Under the pieces are notes generated by a model, which saw only the letters and a program-made list of their open reading frames with translations, did no database searches and was not told the origin of the DNA. The translations under genes and the position numbers were made by a program. 64,000 nt of DNA from Halobacillus massiliensis. Its GTDB lineage: Bacteria > Bacillota > Bacilli > Bacillales > Halobacillaceae. This document shows, piece by piece, positions 34,924 through 43,734 of the stretch; positions within the stretch are counted from its first letter, which is position 1, and every line of letters starts with the position of its first letter. The stretch is taken from the NCBI RefSeq assembly GCF_900166625.1, contig NZ_LT800499.1:2795316-2859315 (forward strand), given 5' to 3'.

Positions 34924-35567
34924 GAACAAACCTCCTCACTCAACACTTTTTCATAATCACCTTTTGTATCGATATCAAAAAGGTGATTTGTACTCATCTC
35001 TACTAACTCAACTTGCTGATTATATTTTTTAATAACTGATCTTCCACCTTCATCGCCGGACACGCTGAATAATTCACCAAATAGCTCTCTATGGAACAAC
35101 ACTGGGTGTCCCCTGACACCAAAAGAAGTTGATTGATAGATGGAAGAGTTCCTCGTCTTTTTATATCTTTCAATTACTTTATTTATTTCGCGTTCTGTTA
35201 TATAAGGTTGATCCCCAAGGAGGAATAAAGCAGCCTCTGCATGTTCGGGCAGTGTTGTCAATCCTGCTTGTACGGAAGTTGATAACCCTCTATTCGCTCT
35301 GCTGTTCAAGATCACTTTACGAACACCAGGGATTCTTGCTTCATTGACCAGACCCGCCACATCCGGGTTTACTACTACTACTACTTCATCCAGAGTGGAG
35401 TTGATTGCCTGCTCAATGACTGAACGAACCAATGTCTTTCCCCTGAAAGGTAGAAGCATCTTCGGAGCGTCCATACGAGAAGACAAACCTGCAGCTAAAA
35501 CAATTCCCCAGACTTCCCTTTTTTTCAGGTTGTCAATGATGCTTCCTCCTCTCTTTTTTGCTCCCAT
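34920..35567 (-). CDS. MocA/PucB-like molybdenum cofactor nucleotidyltransferase
   Basis: 215 residues using ATG 35567 (AAAGGGG 8 bases upstream). The overlap with xdhC is then 43 bases; a shorter start after GAGGAGG near 35541 would have to be ATT. GIVLAAGLSSRMDAPKMLLPFRGKTLV is the nucleotide-binding loop of the MobA family, and ALFLLGDQPYI, YQSTSFGVRGHPVLF, LFSVSGDEGGRS follow. MocA-type enzymes make molybdopterin cytosine dinucleotide, the cofactor form used by this hydroxylase class. Position next to xdhC and the large subunit agrees. Confidence 0.9.
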   Translation of the reverse strand: MGAKKRGGSIIDNLKKREVWGIVLAAGLSSRMDAPKMLLPFRGKTLVRSVIEQAINSTLDEVVVVVNPDVAGLVNEARIPGVRKVILNSRANRGLSTSVQAGLTTLPEHAEAALFLLGDQPYITEREINKVIERYKKTRNSSIYQSTSFGVRGHPVLFHRELFGELFSVSGDEGGRSVIKKYNQQVELVEMSTNHLFDIDTKGDYEKVLSEEVCS

Positions 35568-36637
35568 ATATAAGGCCCCTTTGTCATCTTAAGTGAGATA
35601 CCATTACCTCCGCGATGAACATTGATCATCTCAGTAACAATGCTACAGGAAATTTCTTCCGGAGTTTTTGCCCCAATATCAAGCCCTATAGGACTATAAA
35701 AATTAATCAGTTCTTGTTGTGAAATGCCTTTGGCATTGGATATTCCTTCGAGTAGCTGGTAGGTACGTTTCCTTGGACCCAAGATCCCGATATAACCTGT
35801 TTTTGCTCTCAACAGCTCATTCAATATTTGCTGGTCTTGTTCAAAATGGTGGGTCATTATGACGATGAACGAGTACTCGTTCAATGTTATTTCAGGAAAG
35901 GTCCCTCTTTCGTTCAAGAATAGGTCATCCGCATCAGGAAAATGTGCGTCACTAACAAACGCTGGACGATGATCAATGACAGAAACTCGCCAATTCAATC
36001 GTTTCACTCCATCAACAAGCGGCACAGCGTCAGGTCCTGCCCCAAACACAATGACATGAGGAGGAGGGGTAACGAAATCGAAAAAGACCTCTAACTCCTC
36101 ACCCTTATAAAGACCTGTTTCATTATGCTTTAAACGTTTACTGTACTCATCCCTAATTCGCTCATCATTTATCTCATTAAGGCTTTCGTCTTCCTCAATG
36201 ATTATTCGTTTTTTCTTAGTTGATACAGAATATTCTGAGGAAATAATGGTAAGCAGGCATATTGAATTATTTAACGCTCGAGATAAACCCTCTTCCATTT
36301 CGATAGATGAAGAGCACATAGGGTAAAACGGTTCTAGATATAATTCAATCGAACCGTTACAGCCAATCCCTAATCCCCATAAATCATCTCCTCCATCTCT
36401 GAAATCATAAAATACTTTCTTAGATTTTCCAGTCTCCATAACGTGTTTGGCGTATTCACCTAGGTCTCCTTCCACACAACCTCCGCTTACAAGTCCAGTT
36501 ACAATACCATCTTCACTAATAAAACATTTTGCTCCAGCTTTTTGATAAGTAGATCCTTCAGTTCGAATGATAGTACCCAAAACCCCTATCTTCATTAGGG
36601 AACGACATCGTTTCATTTCTTTATAAATCGGAAGCAT
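35525..36637 (-). CDS. xdhC: XdhC/CoxF family maturation factor
   Basis: 370 residues from ATG 36637 after AAGGGAG. The XdhC/CoxI N-terminal domain has IRTEGSTYQKAGAKCFISEDG, LVSGGCVEGDL and DDLWGLGIGCNG; the C-terminal Rossmann domain has VIVFGAGPDAVPLVDGVKRLNWRV and THHFEQDQQILNELLR. XdhC proteins bind the molybdenum cofactor, help its sulfuration and insert it into the hydroxylase. It begins 14 bases after the response-regulator gene. Confidence 0.93.
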   Translation of the reverse strand: MLPIYKEMKRCRSLMKIGVLGTIIRTEGSTYQKAGAKCFISEDGIVTGLVSGGCVEGDLGEYAKHVMETGKSKKVFYDFRDGGDDLWGLGIGCNGSIELYLEPFYPMCSSSIEMEEGLSRALNNSICLLTIISSEYSVSTKKKRIIIEEDESLNEINDERIRDEYSKRLKHNETGLYKGEELEVFFDFVTPPPHVIVFGAGPDAVPLVDGVKRLNWRVSVIDHRPAFVSDAHFPDADDLFLNERGTFPEITLNEYSFIVIMTHHFEQDQQILNELLRAKTGYIGILGPRKRTYQLLEGISNAKGISQQELINFYSPIGLDIGAKTPEEISCSIVTEMINVHRGGNGISLKMTKGPYIWEQKREEEASLTT

Positions 36638-36650
36638 ATGCTATCTCCCT

Positions 36651-37427
36651 TCAAGCTTTAATAGTTCGTGATTCATTTTTCCAATAGAATTGATCACGGT
36701 ATTCACTAGGTGTGACCCCCACATGCTTTTTAAATGTTGTGGCAAAATATCCTGCAGTCGTAAATCCCGTATTATTAGCAATAACTTCTATTGGAAGGGA
36801 TGACAGCCGGAGCGTTGTCTTTGCTTTTTGCATTCTGACAAAAGCTAGATATTCGACAAAACTTTTCCCCGTCTCATCTTTAAACATCCTACTAAAATAA
36901 GAGGGACTCAAATATACCTGATTGGAAACATTTTTTAATGTAAGTGATTCGCTATAACGCTCCTGAATAATATGAATAGCACTCTCAATAGGTTTACTTA
37001 AATCAGATACAATCCCACCTTTCCCTCTGTTCATGAAATTGTTTATCTGCTTACTCAGCTCGGGAGTCAATACCCGTTCAAAGGTTTCGACTAAATTATC
37101 TTTAGAAAGCGTTTTCAGTAAATAAGCGGAAAATCCTGCATTGATAGCATCCTGTACGAGACTAAACATTTTTAAGTGAGTCACTACAACCACCGGTAAA
37201 TCTGGATACATTTCCAAAGCAGTTCGTCCCAATTTAATACCATCCATGTCCGGCAAAGATAAATCAACAACCATACAACTAGGCTTATTTTGTTTTAATA
37301 GAAACAAAGCGCGATCAGCCGTACTTGATTCATAGACAGAAAGAAAGTTATACTTACTGGCTTGAATAATCTGACAGAACTCTTGCCGACTCTGTTTATC
37401 ATTATCCACAAGCAACACTTCAGCCAA
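36651..37427 (-). CDS. Orphan response regulator with AraC-type DNA-binding domain
   Basis: 258 residues. It starts at TTG 37427, 7 bases after GGAGGA. The receiver domain (1-120) has the acidic pair D8/D10, the phospho-acceptor D55 in MVVDLSLPDMDG, a Thr in VVVTH and the Lys in LLKTLS. The AraC HTH pair lies at about 155-250 (LTLKNVSNQVYLSPSYFSRMFKDETGKSF and VIANNTGFTTAGYFATTFKKHVGVTPSEYR). There is no histidine kinase gene next to it. As the first gene of the Mo-hydroxylase operon it is probably its activator. A kinase encoded elsewhere, or phosphorylation-independent action, must be assumed. Confidence 0.92.
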   Translation of the reverse strand: MAEVLLVDNDKQSRQEFCQIIQASKYNFLSVYESSTADRALFLLKQNKPSCMVVDLSLPDMDGIKLGRTALEMYPDLPVVVVTHLKMFSLVQDAINAGFSAYLLKTLSKDNLVETFERVLTPELSKQINNFMNRGKGGIVSDLSKPIESAIHIIQERYSESLTLKNVSNQVYLSPSYFSRMFKDETGKSFVEYLAFVRMQKAKTTLRLSSLPIEVIANNTGFTTAGYFATTFKKHVGVTPSEYRDQFYWKNESRTIKA

Positions 37428-38089
37428 ATTGAGTTCCTCCTCACTTAAAAAGTCTAACGAAGATTTTCTAGCTGTTGTTTTAAAATTTTGTAATTAACTT
37501 TTTATATTTTTGTCTTATTAGAATTTTCTGATTATAAACTAGCATATAAGAGATCTTTATGACTCTGTTTTAAAATTTTGCTTTTACCTGTTTAATATAT
37601 TTCTCTAAATGAAACCCCTGACCTTTTAATATTTCATAAAAATTAAATCGGTATAAGAGGGAGTAGGGAGAAGAACAATATTTACGCTTACTAGACGCGA
37701 TTGTAAGTGAACTCAAGCTGTGCTTAGAGTTTTTAGGCCTTACCTCAATATATTTGCGTCATAAAAACCCTTTAGTTAGTACGAGCACTAAGGGAGATAA
37801 CTAAAAAAAATAGGAAATCCCCAAGTTGGGATTTCCTATTCTACACTTCTAATCAGGTATTGGCCTATTGGTAATTGTTCCTTGATGAAAATACAACTGC
37901 CAACTTCACTTCTAGCGTTTCCAACTAGAACTCCGAAGCGTATTGCGATTTTTAGTATTGTTATGGATAAAATAAGTGGTTAACACGACATCAGGTCCGT
38001 CATCTTCAATGGGAATCCATGTGGTGTTACATTAAAATGTCTTACACTTATACCTCAACTGCATCTACTTAATCATTACCTTATCCTCT
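37428..38089. other. Intergenic stretch between the Mo-hydroxylase and sugar operons
   Basis: No gene. It contains the upstream region of the Mo-hydroxylase operon and the terminator at 37802-37840. I found no palindrome that would mark the AraC-type regulator's site. Confidence 0.5.
37802..37840 (-). terminator. Terminator of the lacI-type gene and sugar operon
   Basis: On the minus strand AATAGGAAATCCC-AACTTG-GGGATTTCCTATT is followed by TTTTTTAG. It lies 250 bases after the repressor stop. Confidence 0.85.
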
Positions 38090-40126
38090 TTATATTTTTG
38101 AAGGAAGATAATATGGGTTGGCTTTAACTGCTTCTACAATTTCTTTTGAAGCACTCTCATGAAAAATACGTTTCCACATTTTCAAAAGGTTCTCCTGCGT
38201 TACTTCCACTGGTTCAACGCCGATAAATTTTGGAACATATTTATCGAGAACCGCATTGGCAGCTGCAAGAGCAAGCGCCCTCCCTTGATCATATGGCAGC
38301 TGGGCACTAATTTTTTTAATGTTTTTTCCATTAGCCATATTCAATGCCAATTTATAATCTAAATCAGCGGTACCGATTAGAATGTCCTCCCTGTCTAATT
38401 CTTTTAAAGCCTCAAGCACTTTAGTGGCTGGCCCTTCCCATGAAACATATATACCCTCTATGGCAGGATGTTCATGTATGAGTTTTTTTGTTTTCTCAAT
38501 GACTTCACTCTCATCTTTAAATTGCTCTTCTCCCACAACCTCTAGGTCTGGATATTCTTCAACGAGAATTTGGTGAGCCGCTGTATCACGCTGATTGGTT
38601 GCATAAAAATCAGAGTCAAACGATAACAGTCCGATTCGTTTGCGGCCCTCTTCCCTCATTGTACTACCAAGCCCACTGCCGGCCAGGCGACCGTGTGACC
38701 ACTCATTCACAGAAACACAGCTAGTATAATCTTCCTGCTCCATTCCATGAGGAATATTTGTAATTAATATGAGCTTAGACCTGCTCTTTCCAATCTTTTT
38801 AAAGATTTCGGAGGTCTTATTATTTTCAGTGGGAATAGCAATCACTATGTCTGGATCAAGTGCCATTAAACCTTCAAGTTGCTTATTCTGCATGGCTGGA
38901 TCAAAATGTGCGTCTGTTACAGCAAGGAGTGAAATTCCTAATTCGTTAAACAGATCACGAATTCCTCTTTCATGAAGGTGCATCCATGCAGCTCCTGTAT
39001 AATGGAAGGAAATCACTGCCGTAGGCTTTTTACTGCGGACTGTTTCAATTTCCTGTTCAGTAATTTGGATCGAATCCACGGATGCAGCTTTTTCTCCAAA
39101 CGGACCGCGTGCAATACCGGCTGTAGATTGGCGCAGCTGTATCTTTACTGGAACATGAGACGGGTCGTTTTCCTGTGAAGTGTCATACTCTTCTTTAATG
39201 ATATAAGAAAGAATTTTGTCGCTGATTTGCCCTACGTCTGGTCTTACAGCCGTTAATGCTGGGTTATATAATTCAAACCAACGCCGATCGTTAAAACAAA
39301 GAATGGAAAGATCTTCTGGACAATGCAGATTTCGGCGGTTTAAAAAAGTAAGTACTTGAAGAAGCGCAGTTTCACTAGTAATAATCATTGCCGTGGGTGG
39401 CTCTCTTCTAGAAAGTATCTCATGAATATTTTCGACTGAGGATGATTCTATTATATATTCCTTATATAAAGTAATGTCACAGTCCTTTAGTGCATGTTTG
39501 TACCCTTTTAGAATATCGTCAGGCATTCCATCCTGTTTAAAACAGTCATGCACCAGCGCAATTTTTGTGTGCCCATGATTAACCAAATGTCTTACTGAAT
39601 CATAAGCTCCTTTATAGTTGTCAGATATAATTGTGTAGGCTTCATTTGTCTCATTCTCATTAAAGTCAAAAGCGTTTTCACTTACAACGACTGTAGGGCT
39701 TGCTTTCAACGATGAATGGACCTTAAGTGATCTACCCAATGGTCGATCCAACAGTAACACTTTACCTATATTTAGTTTTGAATTGGCTAGTGAATAGCTG
39801 CTCAATGTTTGTAGTAAATCCTCTGCTTGTACATGCACGATGTGCAATTCACTAATATCCGATGTCTTCTCCTTCAGTGCCTGAATAATATCAGCCTGAA
39901 AGGGGTGAAAAATGTCTGTGGAAAACACCAGGATCTGCTGCTTTTGATCTTTTGGACCTCCTCCTCTTTTTTTAACGATAAAATTCGGCAATTCCTCTAA
40001 AGAATCAATGACCTCTTCTACCCTTTGCACCGTTTCAGGGCTAACATACCTTGTTCGATTTACTACGTGAGAAACTGTAGCAACTGAAACACCTGCCATT
40101 TTTGCTATTTCTTGGATGTTTGCCAT
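38090..40126 (-). CDS. LacI-type repressor fused to a second sugar-binding domain
   Basis: 678 residues, twice the usual LacI length. Residues 1-50 are the LacI HTH (NIQEIAKMAGVSVATVSHVVNRT) and 60-335 are a LacI periplasmic-binding-like core (HLVNHGHTKIALVHD, PEDLSILCFND). From about 340 to the end runs a second binding-protein module: ISFHYTGAAWMHLHERGI, LLAVTDAHFDPAMQNKQLE, ISAQLPYDQGRALALAAANA and EVTQENLLKMWKRIF. This second module is clearly homologous to the lipoprotein at 44918-46081 (AMHYAGNDWSR, IAVTDGQFSVEKQASDIE, IGAQLPYDQG, EVTRNNLLESWELVY). It is the last gene of the sugar operon, with a palindrome in front of it. It probably represses the operon and senses its ligand twice. Confidence 0.92.
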   Translation of the reverse strand: MANIQEIAKMAGVSVATVSHVVNRTRYVSPETVQRVEEVIDSLEELPNFIVKKRGGGPKDQKQQILVFSTDIFHPFQADIIQALKEKTSDISELHIVHVQAEDLLQTLSSYSLANSKLNIGKVLLLDRPLGRSLKVHSSLKASPTVVVSENAFDFNENETNEAYTIISDNYKGAYDSVRHLVNHGHTKIALVHDCFKQDGMPDDILKGYKHALKDCDITLYKEYIIESSSVENIHEILSRREPPTAMIITSETALLQVLTFLNRRNLHCPEDLSILCFNDRRWFELYNPALTAVRPDVGQISDKILSYIIKEEYDTSQENDPSHVPVKIQLRQSTAGIARGPFGEKAASVDSIQITEQEIETVRSKKPTAVISFHYTGAAWMHLHERGIRDLFNELGISLLAVTDAHFDPAMQNKQLEGLMALDPDIVIAIPTENNKTSEIFKKIGKSRSKLILITNIPHGMEQEDYTSCVSVNEWSHGRLAGSGLGSTMREEGRKRIGLLSFDSDFYATNQRDTAAHQILVEEYPDLEVVGEEQFKDESEVIEKTKKLIHEHPAIEGIYVSWEGPATKVLEALKELDREDILIGTADLDYKLALNMANGKNIKKISAQLPYDQGRALALAAANAVLDKYVPKFIGVEPVEVTQENLLKMWKRIFHESASKEIVEAVKANPYYLPSKI

Positions 40127-40242
40127 AACTGATTTCTCCCTTCCACTATATATTTCTTATTTTATATAGAATAACCGGTTCGTTTGATATCCTGTCACGT
40201 TTAGTATGAACTCGGCCGGGAGTAAATTCAACTTTCCACCGG

Positions 40243-40258
40243 TTTTTTACGTAAAAAA
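40243..40258. promoter_or_regulatory. 16-bp perfect palindrome before the repressor gene
   Basis: TTTTTTACGTAAAAAA lies between the isomerase stop and the repressor start (124 bases upstream of ATG 40126). Its 10-base core TTTACGTAAA recurs twice in front of the first gene of the operon. It is a candidate autoregulatory operator of the LacI-type protein. Confidence 0.65.
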
Positions 40259-41230
40259 TCATGCCCACCACATAGTGACTGGTTTTTCTTCTAGAATGGA
40301 TTCCTGCACCATTCGGACTGCTTTTCCCAATCCTTCCTCTGTAGATGCAAGCATATCTTCATGCTCAATAGAAATTACCTCATCAAAGCCTACTGCCTTT
40401 AGCGCGCTGAATATGTCCTTCCATCTCTTCATAGATTGACCGTATCCTATGGAACGAAAACTCCAAGCTCTTTCTAAAAACTTGCTATAGTGTTTGGAGT
40501 CAAGTACCCCGTTCACTTCTATATTACGTTTGTCCAAATAAGTATCTTTTGCATGAAAATGATAGATGGCTTTGTGTTTCCCTAAATACTTTATTGCTTC
40601 AACTGGATCAATTCCCTGCCATATAAGGTGACTGGGGTCTATATTTGCGCCAATGTTCTTTCCCGCTCGCTGGCGCAGCTCGATCATTGTTTCCGGATTA
40701 TAAACAACAAATCCAGGATGCATCTCTATAGCAATTTTTTCTATTCCATGTTGATAGGCAAAGCTGGACTGTTTTTTCCAATAAGGGACGACGACTTCCT
40801 CCCATTGCCACTTACGTAACTCAAGATACTCCGGTGGCCAGGCGCACGTTACCCAATTAGGTACGCGGGCGTCAAGGCTGTCTCCTGGACAGCCAGAAAA
40901 ACAGTTTACAACCTCTACCTCTAACTGCTCTGCTAAACGTATTGTATTCTCCCATGTCTGATGATGGTCATGAGCAATTATGCTCTGGGGATGGAGCGGG
41001 TTTCCCTGGCAGCTTAGACCGCTAATTGTCATTCCCCGATCCTGAATTTTCATTTTTAGTTCTTGTATTTTATCAGGCTTTCCAAGTAATTCCTTCGGAT
41101 CACAATGATTCCTTCCTGGATAATTTCCTGTTCCTAATTCTACTGCTTGAACGCCAAGGTTCTGAAGTCGATCAAGAACCTCATCAAGAGGCAGATCCTG
41201 ATACAAAACAGTAAATACACCAACTTTCAT
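40259..41230 (-). CDS. Sugar phosphate isomerase/epimerase-like TIM-barrel protein
   Basis: 323 residues from ATG 41230, with GGAGGAG upstream; the open frame extends into the permease gene but has no other site. Xylose-isomerase-like barrel (AP endonuclease 2 family): MKVGVFTVLYQDLPLDEVLDRLQNLGVQAVELGTGNYPG. Metal ligands are expected in IAIEMHPGFVVYN (Glu), NIDPSHLIWQG (Asp, His), YHFHAKD (His) and ISIEHEDM (Glu). It is the last catabolic gene of the ABC sugar operon, before the repressor. It acts in the cytoplasm on a sugar, keto-sugar or inositol; the exact reaction cannot be told. Confidence 0.9.
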   Translation of the reverse strand: MKVGVFTVLYQDLPLDEVLDRLQNLGVQAVELGTGNYPGRNHCDPKELLGKPDKIQELKMKIQDRGMTISGLSCQGNPLHPQSIIAHDHHQTWENTIRLAEQLEVEVVNCFSGCPGDSLDARVPNWVTCAWPPEYLELRKWQWEEVVVPYWKKQSSFAYQHGIEKIAIEMHPGFVVYNPETMIELRQRAGKNIGANIDPSHLIWQGIDPVEAIKYLGKHKAIYHFHAKDTYLDKRNIEVNGVLDSKHYSKFLERAWSFRSIGYGQSMKRWKDIFSALKAVGFDEVISIEHEDMLASTEEGLGKAVRMVQESILEEKPVTMWWA

Positions 41231-41255
41231 TCCTACTTCTCCTCCGTTGTTATGT

Positions 41256-42185
41256 CTACTTTTTCTTTCGGCCAAATGCTACCGCTAAAATTATAATAAT
41301 GCCTTGAACAACCATTTGTTGACTAACGTCAAGTCCTTGCAGTATCAGCGCGTTGTTAATAGTCCCTATCATGATGGAGCCAATGACGGTTCCTATTACT
41401 GTTCCTACTCCACCAAATAGACTAGTGCCACCGAGAATAACAGCAGCTATCACCGACAACTCATCTCCTTCACCGAAGGTAAAACGTCCTGCCTGCAGAC
41501 GTCCGGCGTATAACATGCCTGCCAGACCCGCCATCATCCCAGAAGCCATAAAGACTGTCATCTTAATTCTATTGGTCTTAATACCCGAGTAAGTGGCAGC
41601 CATTTCGTTTCCGCCGGTAGCAAGCGTTTCTCGGCCGAAGGTGAATTTACGTAAAATAACATGCCCTATAGCAGCAATTATAAGAGTCCAAATTAGCAGA
41701 ATGGGAATGCCTAACACACTTCCAGAACCAAAAAGGAAAATATAACTATCACTCAATATAGGAATGGGAGCAGTACCTGACACCCACATTGCCAATCCAC
41801 GAGCGATCATCATCATGGCAAGCGTAACAAGAAAACTCGGAATAGCTACTCTTGTAACTAGATATCCGTTTATAAATCCGATGGCCAGCCCTGTACCCAG
41901 TCCTACCAATACACCGGATATCATTCCCAAACCTGCCTGCATCGTCAGGGCAGTAGTTATAGCAGATAAAGCTGCAACTGAACCAACGGAGAGATCAATC
42001 TCTTTAGATGAGATAACAAAAGTCATCGCAACACCCATAATAGAAATCATGGCGGTTTGACGTGCGATATTTAGCAGATTATGAGTAGTCATAAATCCCT
42101 GCTCTGCTAAAGTAATTGAAAAATAAATTAAAACCAGAACGAAAGCGATGTATACGATATATTGTCTCCAATCAAATTTTATCAA
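41256..42185 (-). CDS. Sugar ABC transporter permease (RbsC type)
   Basis: 309 residues if TTG 42185 is the start (AAGGTG 9 bases upstream, 2 bases after the ATPase stop). The open frame continues to 42227 inside the ATPase gene. About nine membrane spans; ISIMGVAMTFVISSKEIDLSVGSVAALSAI and ALILQGLDVSQQMVVQGIIIILAV are RbsC/BPD_transp_2 hallmarks, with the EIDLSVG motif. It forms the membrane channel, probably as a homodimer because only one permease gene is present. Confidence 0.92.
   Translation of the reverse strand: MIKFDWRQYIVYIAFVLVLIYFSITLAEQGFMTTHNLLNIARQTAMISIMGVAMTFVISSKEIDLSVGSVAALSAITTALTMQAGLGMISGVLVGLGTGLAIGFINGYLVTRVAIPSFLVTLAMMMIARGLAMWVSGTAPIPILSDSYIFLFGSGSVLGIPILLIWTLIIAAIGHVILRKFTFGRETLATGGNEMAATYSGIKTNRIKMTVFMASGMMAGLAGMLYAGRLQAGRFTFGEGDELSVIAAVILGGTSLFGGVGTVIGTVIGSIMIGTINNALILQGLDVSQQMVVQGIIIILAVAFGRKKK
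41646..41655. promoter_or_regulatory. Intragenic copy of the TTTACGTAAA palindrome
   Basis: A further copy of the 10-base core lies inside the permease gene (context AATTTACGTAAAAT). It encodes KF and neighbouring residues there, so it may be chance or an auxiliary operator. Confidence 0.25.
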
Positions 42186-42186
42186 T

Positions 42187-43689
42187 TTACCCTTCACCTT
42201 GGATGGCACGTTCAACATCCTCCTCACCTTTAATATCTTTTCTTTCTATTGAACTGGTAACCTCTCCATCTTTCATTATTAAAACCCTGTCGCTCATTGC
42301 CAATAGCTCCGTCATTTCAGAAGAAACGACCAATACAGCTTTCCCTGCATCTGCAAGCTCACGGATAATTTCAATGATTTCTATTTTTGCCCCAATGTCG
42401 ACTCCACTCGTAGGTTCGTCTAACAATAAAATTTCTGTTTCGTTCAACAACCATTTAGCCAGTACTACCTTTTGCTGATTTCCCCCGGAAAGAAGTGAAA
42501 TGGTCTTTTGCGTACTATCTGTTTTCACATTTAGTTTTTTTACCAGTTCTTCTACTACCTTATTTGCCTGCTGATTCTGTAACACATTGTTCTTCGAGAG
42601 TTTGTCCAGACTGGAAAGAATCATGTTTTCTCTCACGGAATGACCGAGCACCAGGCCCTGCGAACGACGGTCTTCCGGTACAAGTCCCACCCCTTTTCGA
42701 ATGGCATCTTTAGGTGAAGAAAAGGAAACTTGATCACCACGGACCTTCACTTCTCCTCCAGTTACTGGGTCCACTCCAAAAATGGCCCGAACGGTTTCAG
42801 ACCTTCCACTGCCCATCAGCCCTGCCAAACCAAGTATTTCACCTCCATGGAGAGAAAAACTAACATTTTTAACACGGGAACCGGATTGTAGATTTTTCAC
42901 TTCTAGCAATGGTTTCCGGCCTTCTTTTTTCGGCCTCTCTACCCACTCAAAGGATTTGACCATGTTGCCTCCAATAATATAATCAATCAGCTCTTCCATT
43001 GTTACTTCTGAGCAGGGAGTCGTTATGACATTCGCTCCATTTCTTAGAACGGTAATTCGATCACACACTTGAAAGATCTCATCCATCCGGTGGGAAATAT
43101 AAATAATAGTGATTCCAGATTGTTTTAGCTGATCAATCAGAGAGAATAGTACTTCTGTCTCTGTTTTTGTCAAAGTAGAGGTTGGCTCATCCATAATTAA
43201 TATTTTCGTGTTTATGGAGAGTGCTTTTGCAATTTCTGTCATCTGCCAATATCCAACACTGAGATTTTCAACTAAATCTTTCGGTGAAATAGAGAGCCCC
43301 ATATCGTCAAGAATGCGCTGGCTGTCATTAATCATTTTTTTATCATCGATTAATCCCAGAGATGTGCGTGGCTCTCGATGTAGAAAAATATTCTGAGCGA
43401 CGGTCAATTTAGGAATAAGGCTGAATTCCTGAAAAATCATTGATACGCCAGCATGTTGAGCGTCGCGAGGGTTTTCGAAGTTCACTTTTGAATCCTCTAT
43501 TTCAATCGTTCCATGATCAAGCTGGTAAACCCCAGTTAATATCTTCATCAATGTAGATTTTCCAGCCCCGTTTCCACCCATCAAGGCATGGACTTCTCCG
43601 GCTTTCACATTAAAATTCACTTTATCGAGCACTGTGTTACCATTAAATCCTTTTTCAATTTCCTTCATTCGGAGTATCGTATTGCCCAT
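42187..43689 (-). CDS. Sugar ABC transporter ATPase, two-domain (RbsA/MglA type)
   Basis: 500 residues. The first ATPase half has Walker A GGNGAGKST (38-46, usual E replaced by G), signature LSVGYWQMTEIAKAL and Walker B ILIMDEPTSTL. The second half has the degenerate Walker A LMGSGRSETVRAIFG, signature LSGGNQQKVVLAKWL and Walker B ILLLDEPTSGVD. This asymmetry is normal for RbsA. Energises import together with the permease and the binding lipoprotein. The gene order isomerase, Gfo/Idh, binding protein, Gfo/Idh, ATPase, permease is one transcript. Confidence 0.95.
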   Translation of the reverse strand: MGNTILRMKEIEKGFNGNTVLDKVNFNVKAGEVHALMGGNGAGKSTLMKILTGVYQLDHGTIEIEDSKVNFENPRDAQHAGVSMIFQEFSLIPKLTVAQNIFLHREPRTSLGLIDDKKMINDSQRILDDMGLSISPKDLVENLSVGYWQMTEIAKALSINTKILIMDEPTSTLTKTETEVLFSLIDQLKQSGITIIYISHRMDEIFQVCDRITVLRNGANVITTPCSEVTMEELIDYIIGGNMVKSFEWVERPKKEGRKPLLEVKNLQSGSRVKNVSFSLHGGEILGLAGLMGSGRSETVRAIFGVDPVTGGEVKVRGDQVSFSSPKDAIRKGVGLVPEDRRSQGLVLGHSVRENMILSSLDKLSKNNVLQNQQANKVVEELVKKLNVKTDSTQKTISLLSGGNQQKVVLAKWLLNETEILLLDEPTSGVDIGAKIEIIEIIRELADAGKAVLVVSSEMTELLAMSDRVLIMKDGEVTSSIERKDIKGEEDVERAIQGEG

Positions 43690-43734
43690 ACTTACAGCCC
43701 CTTTGCTTTGCGTAAAGCAAGTAAAGTTTTTATT

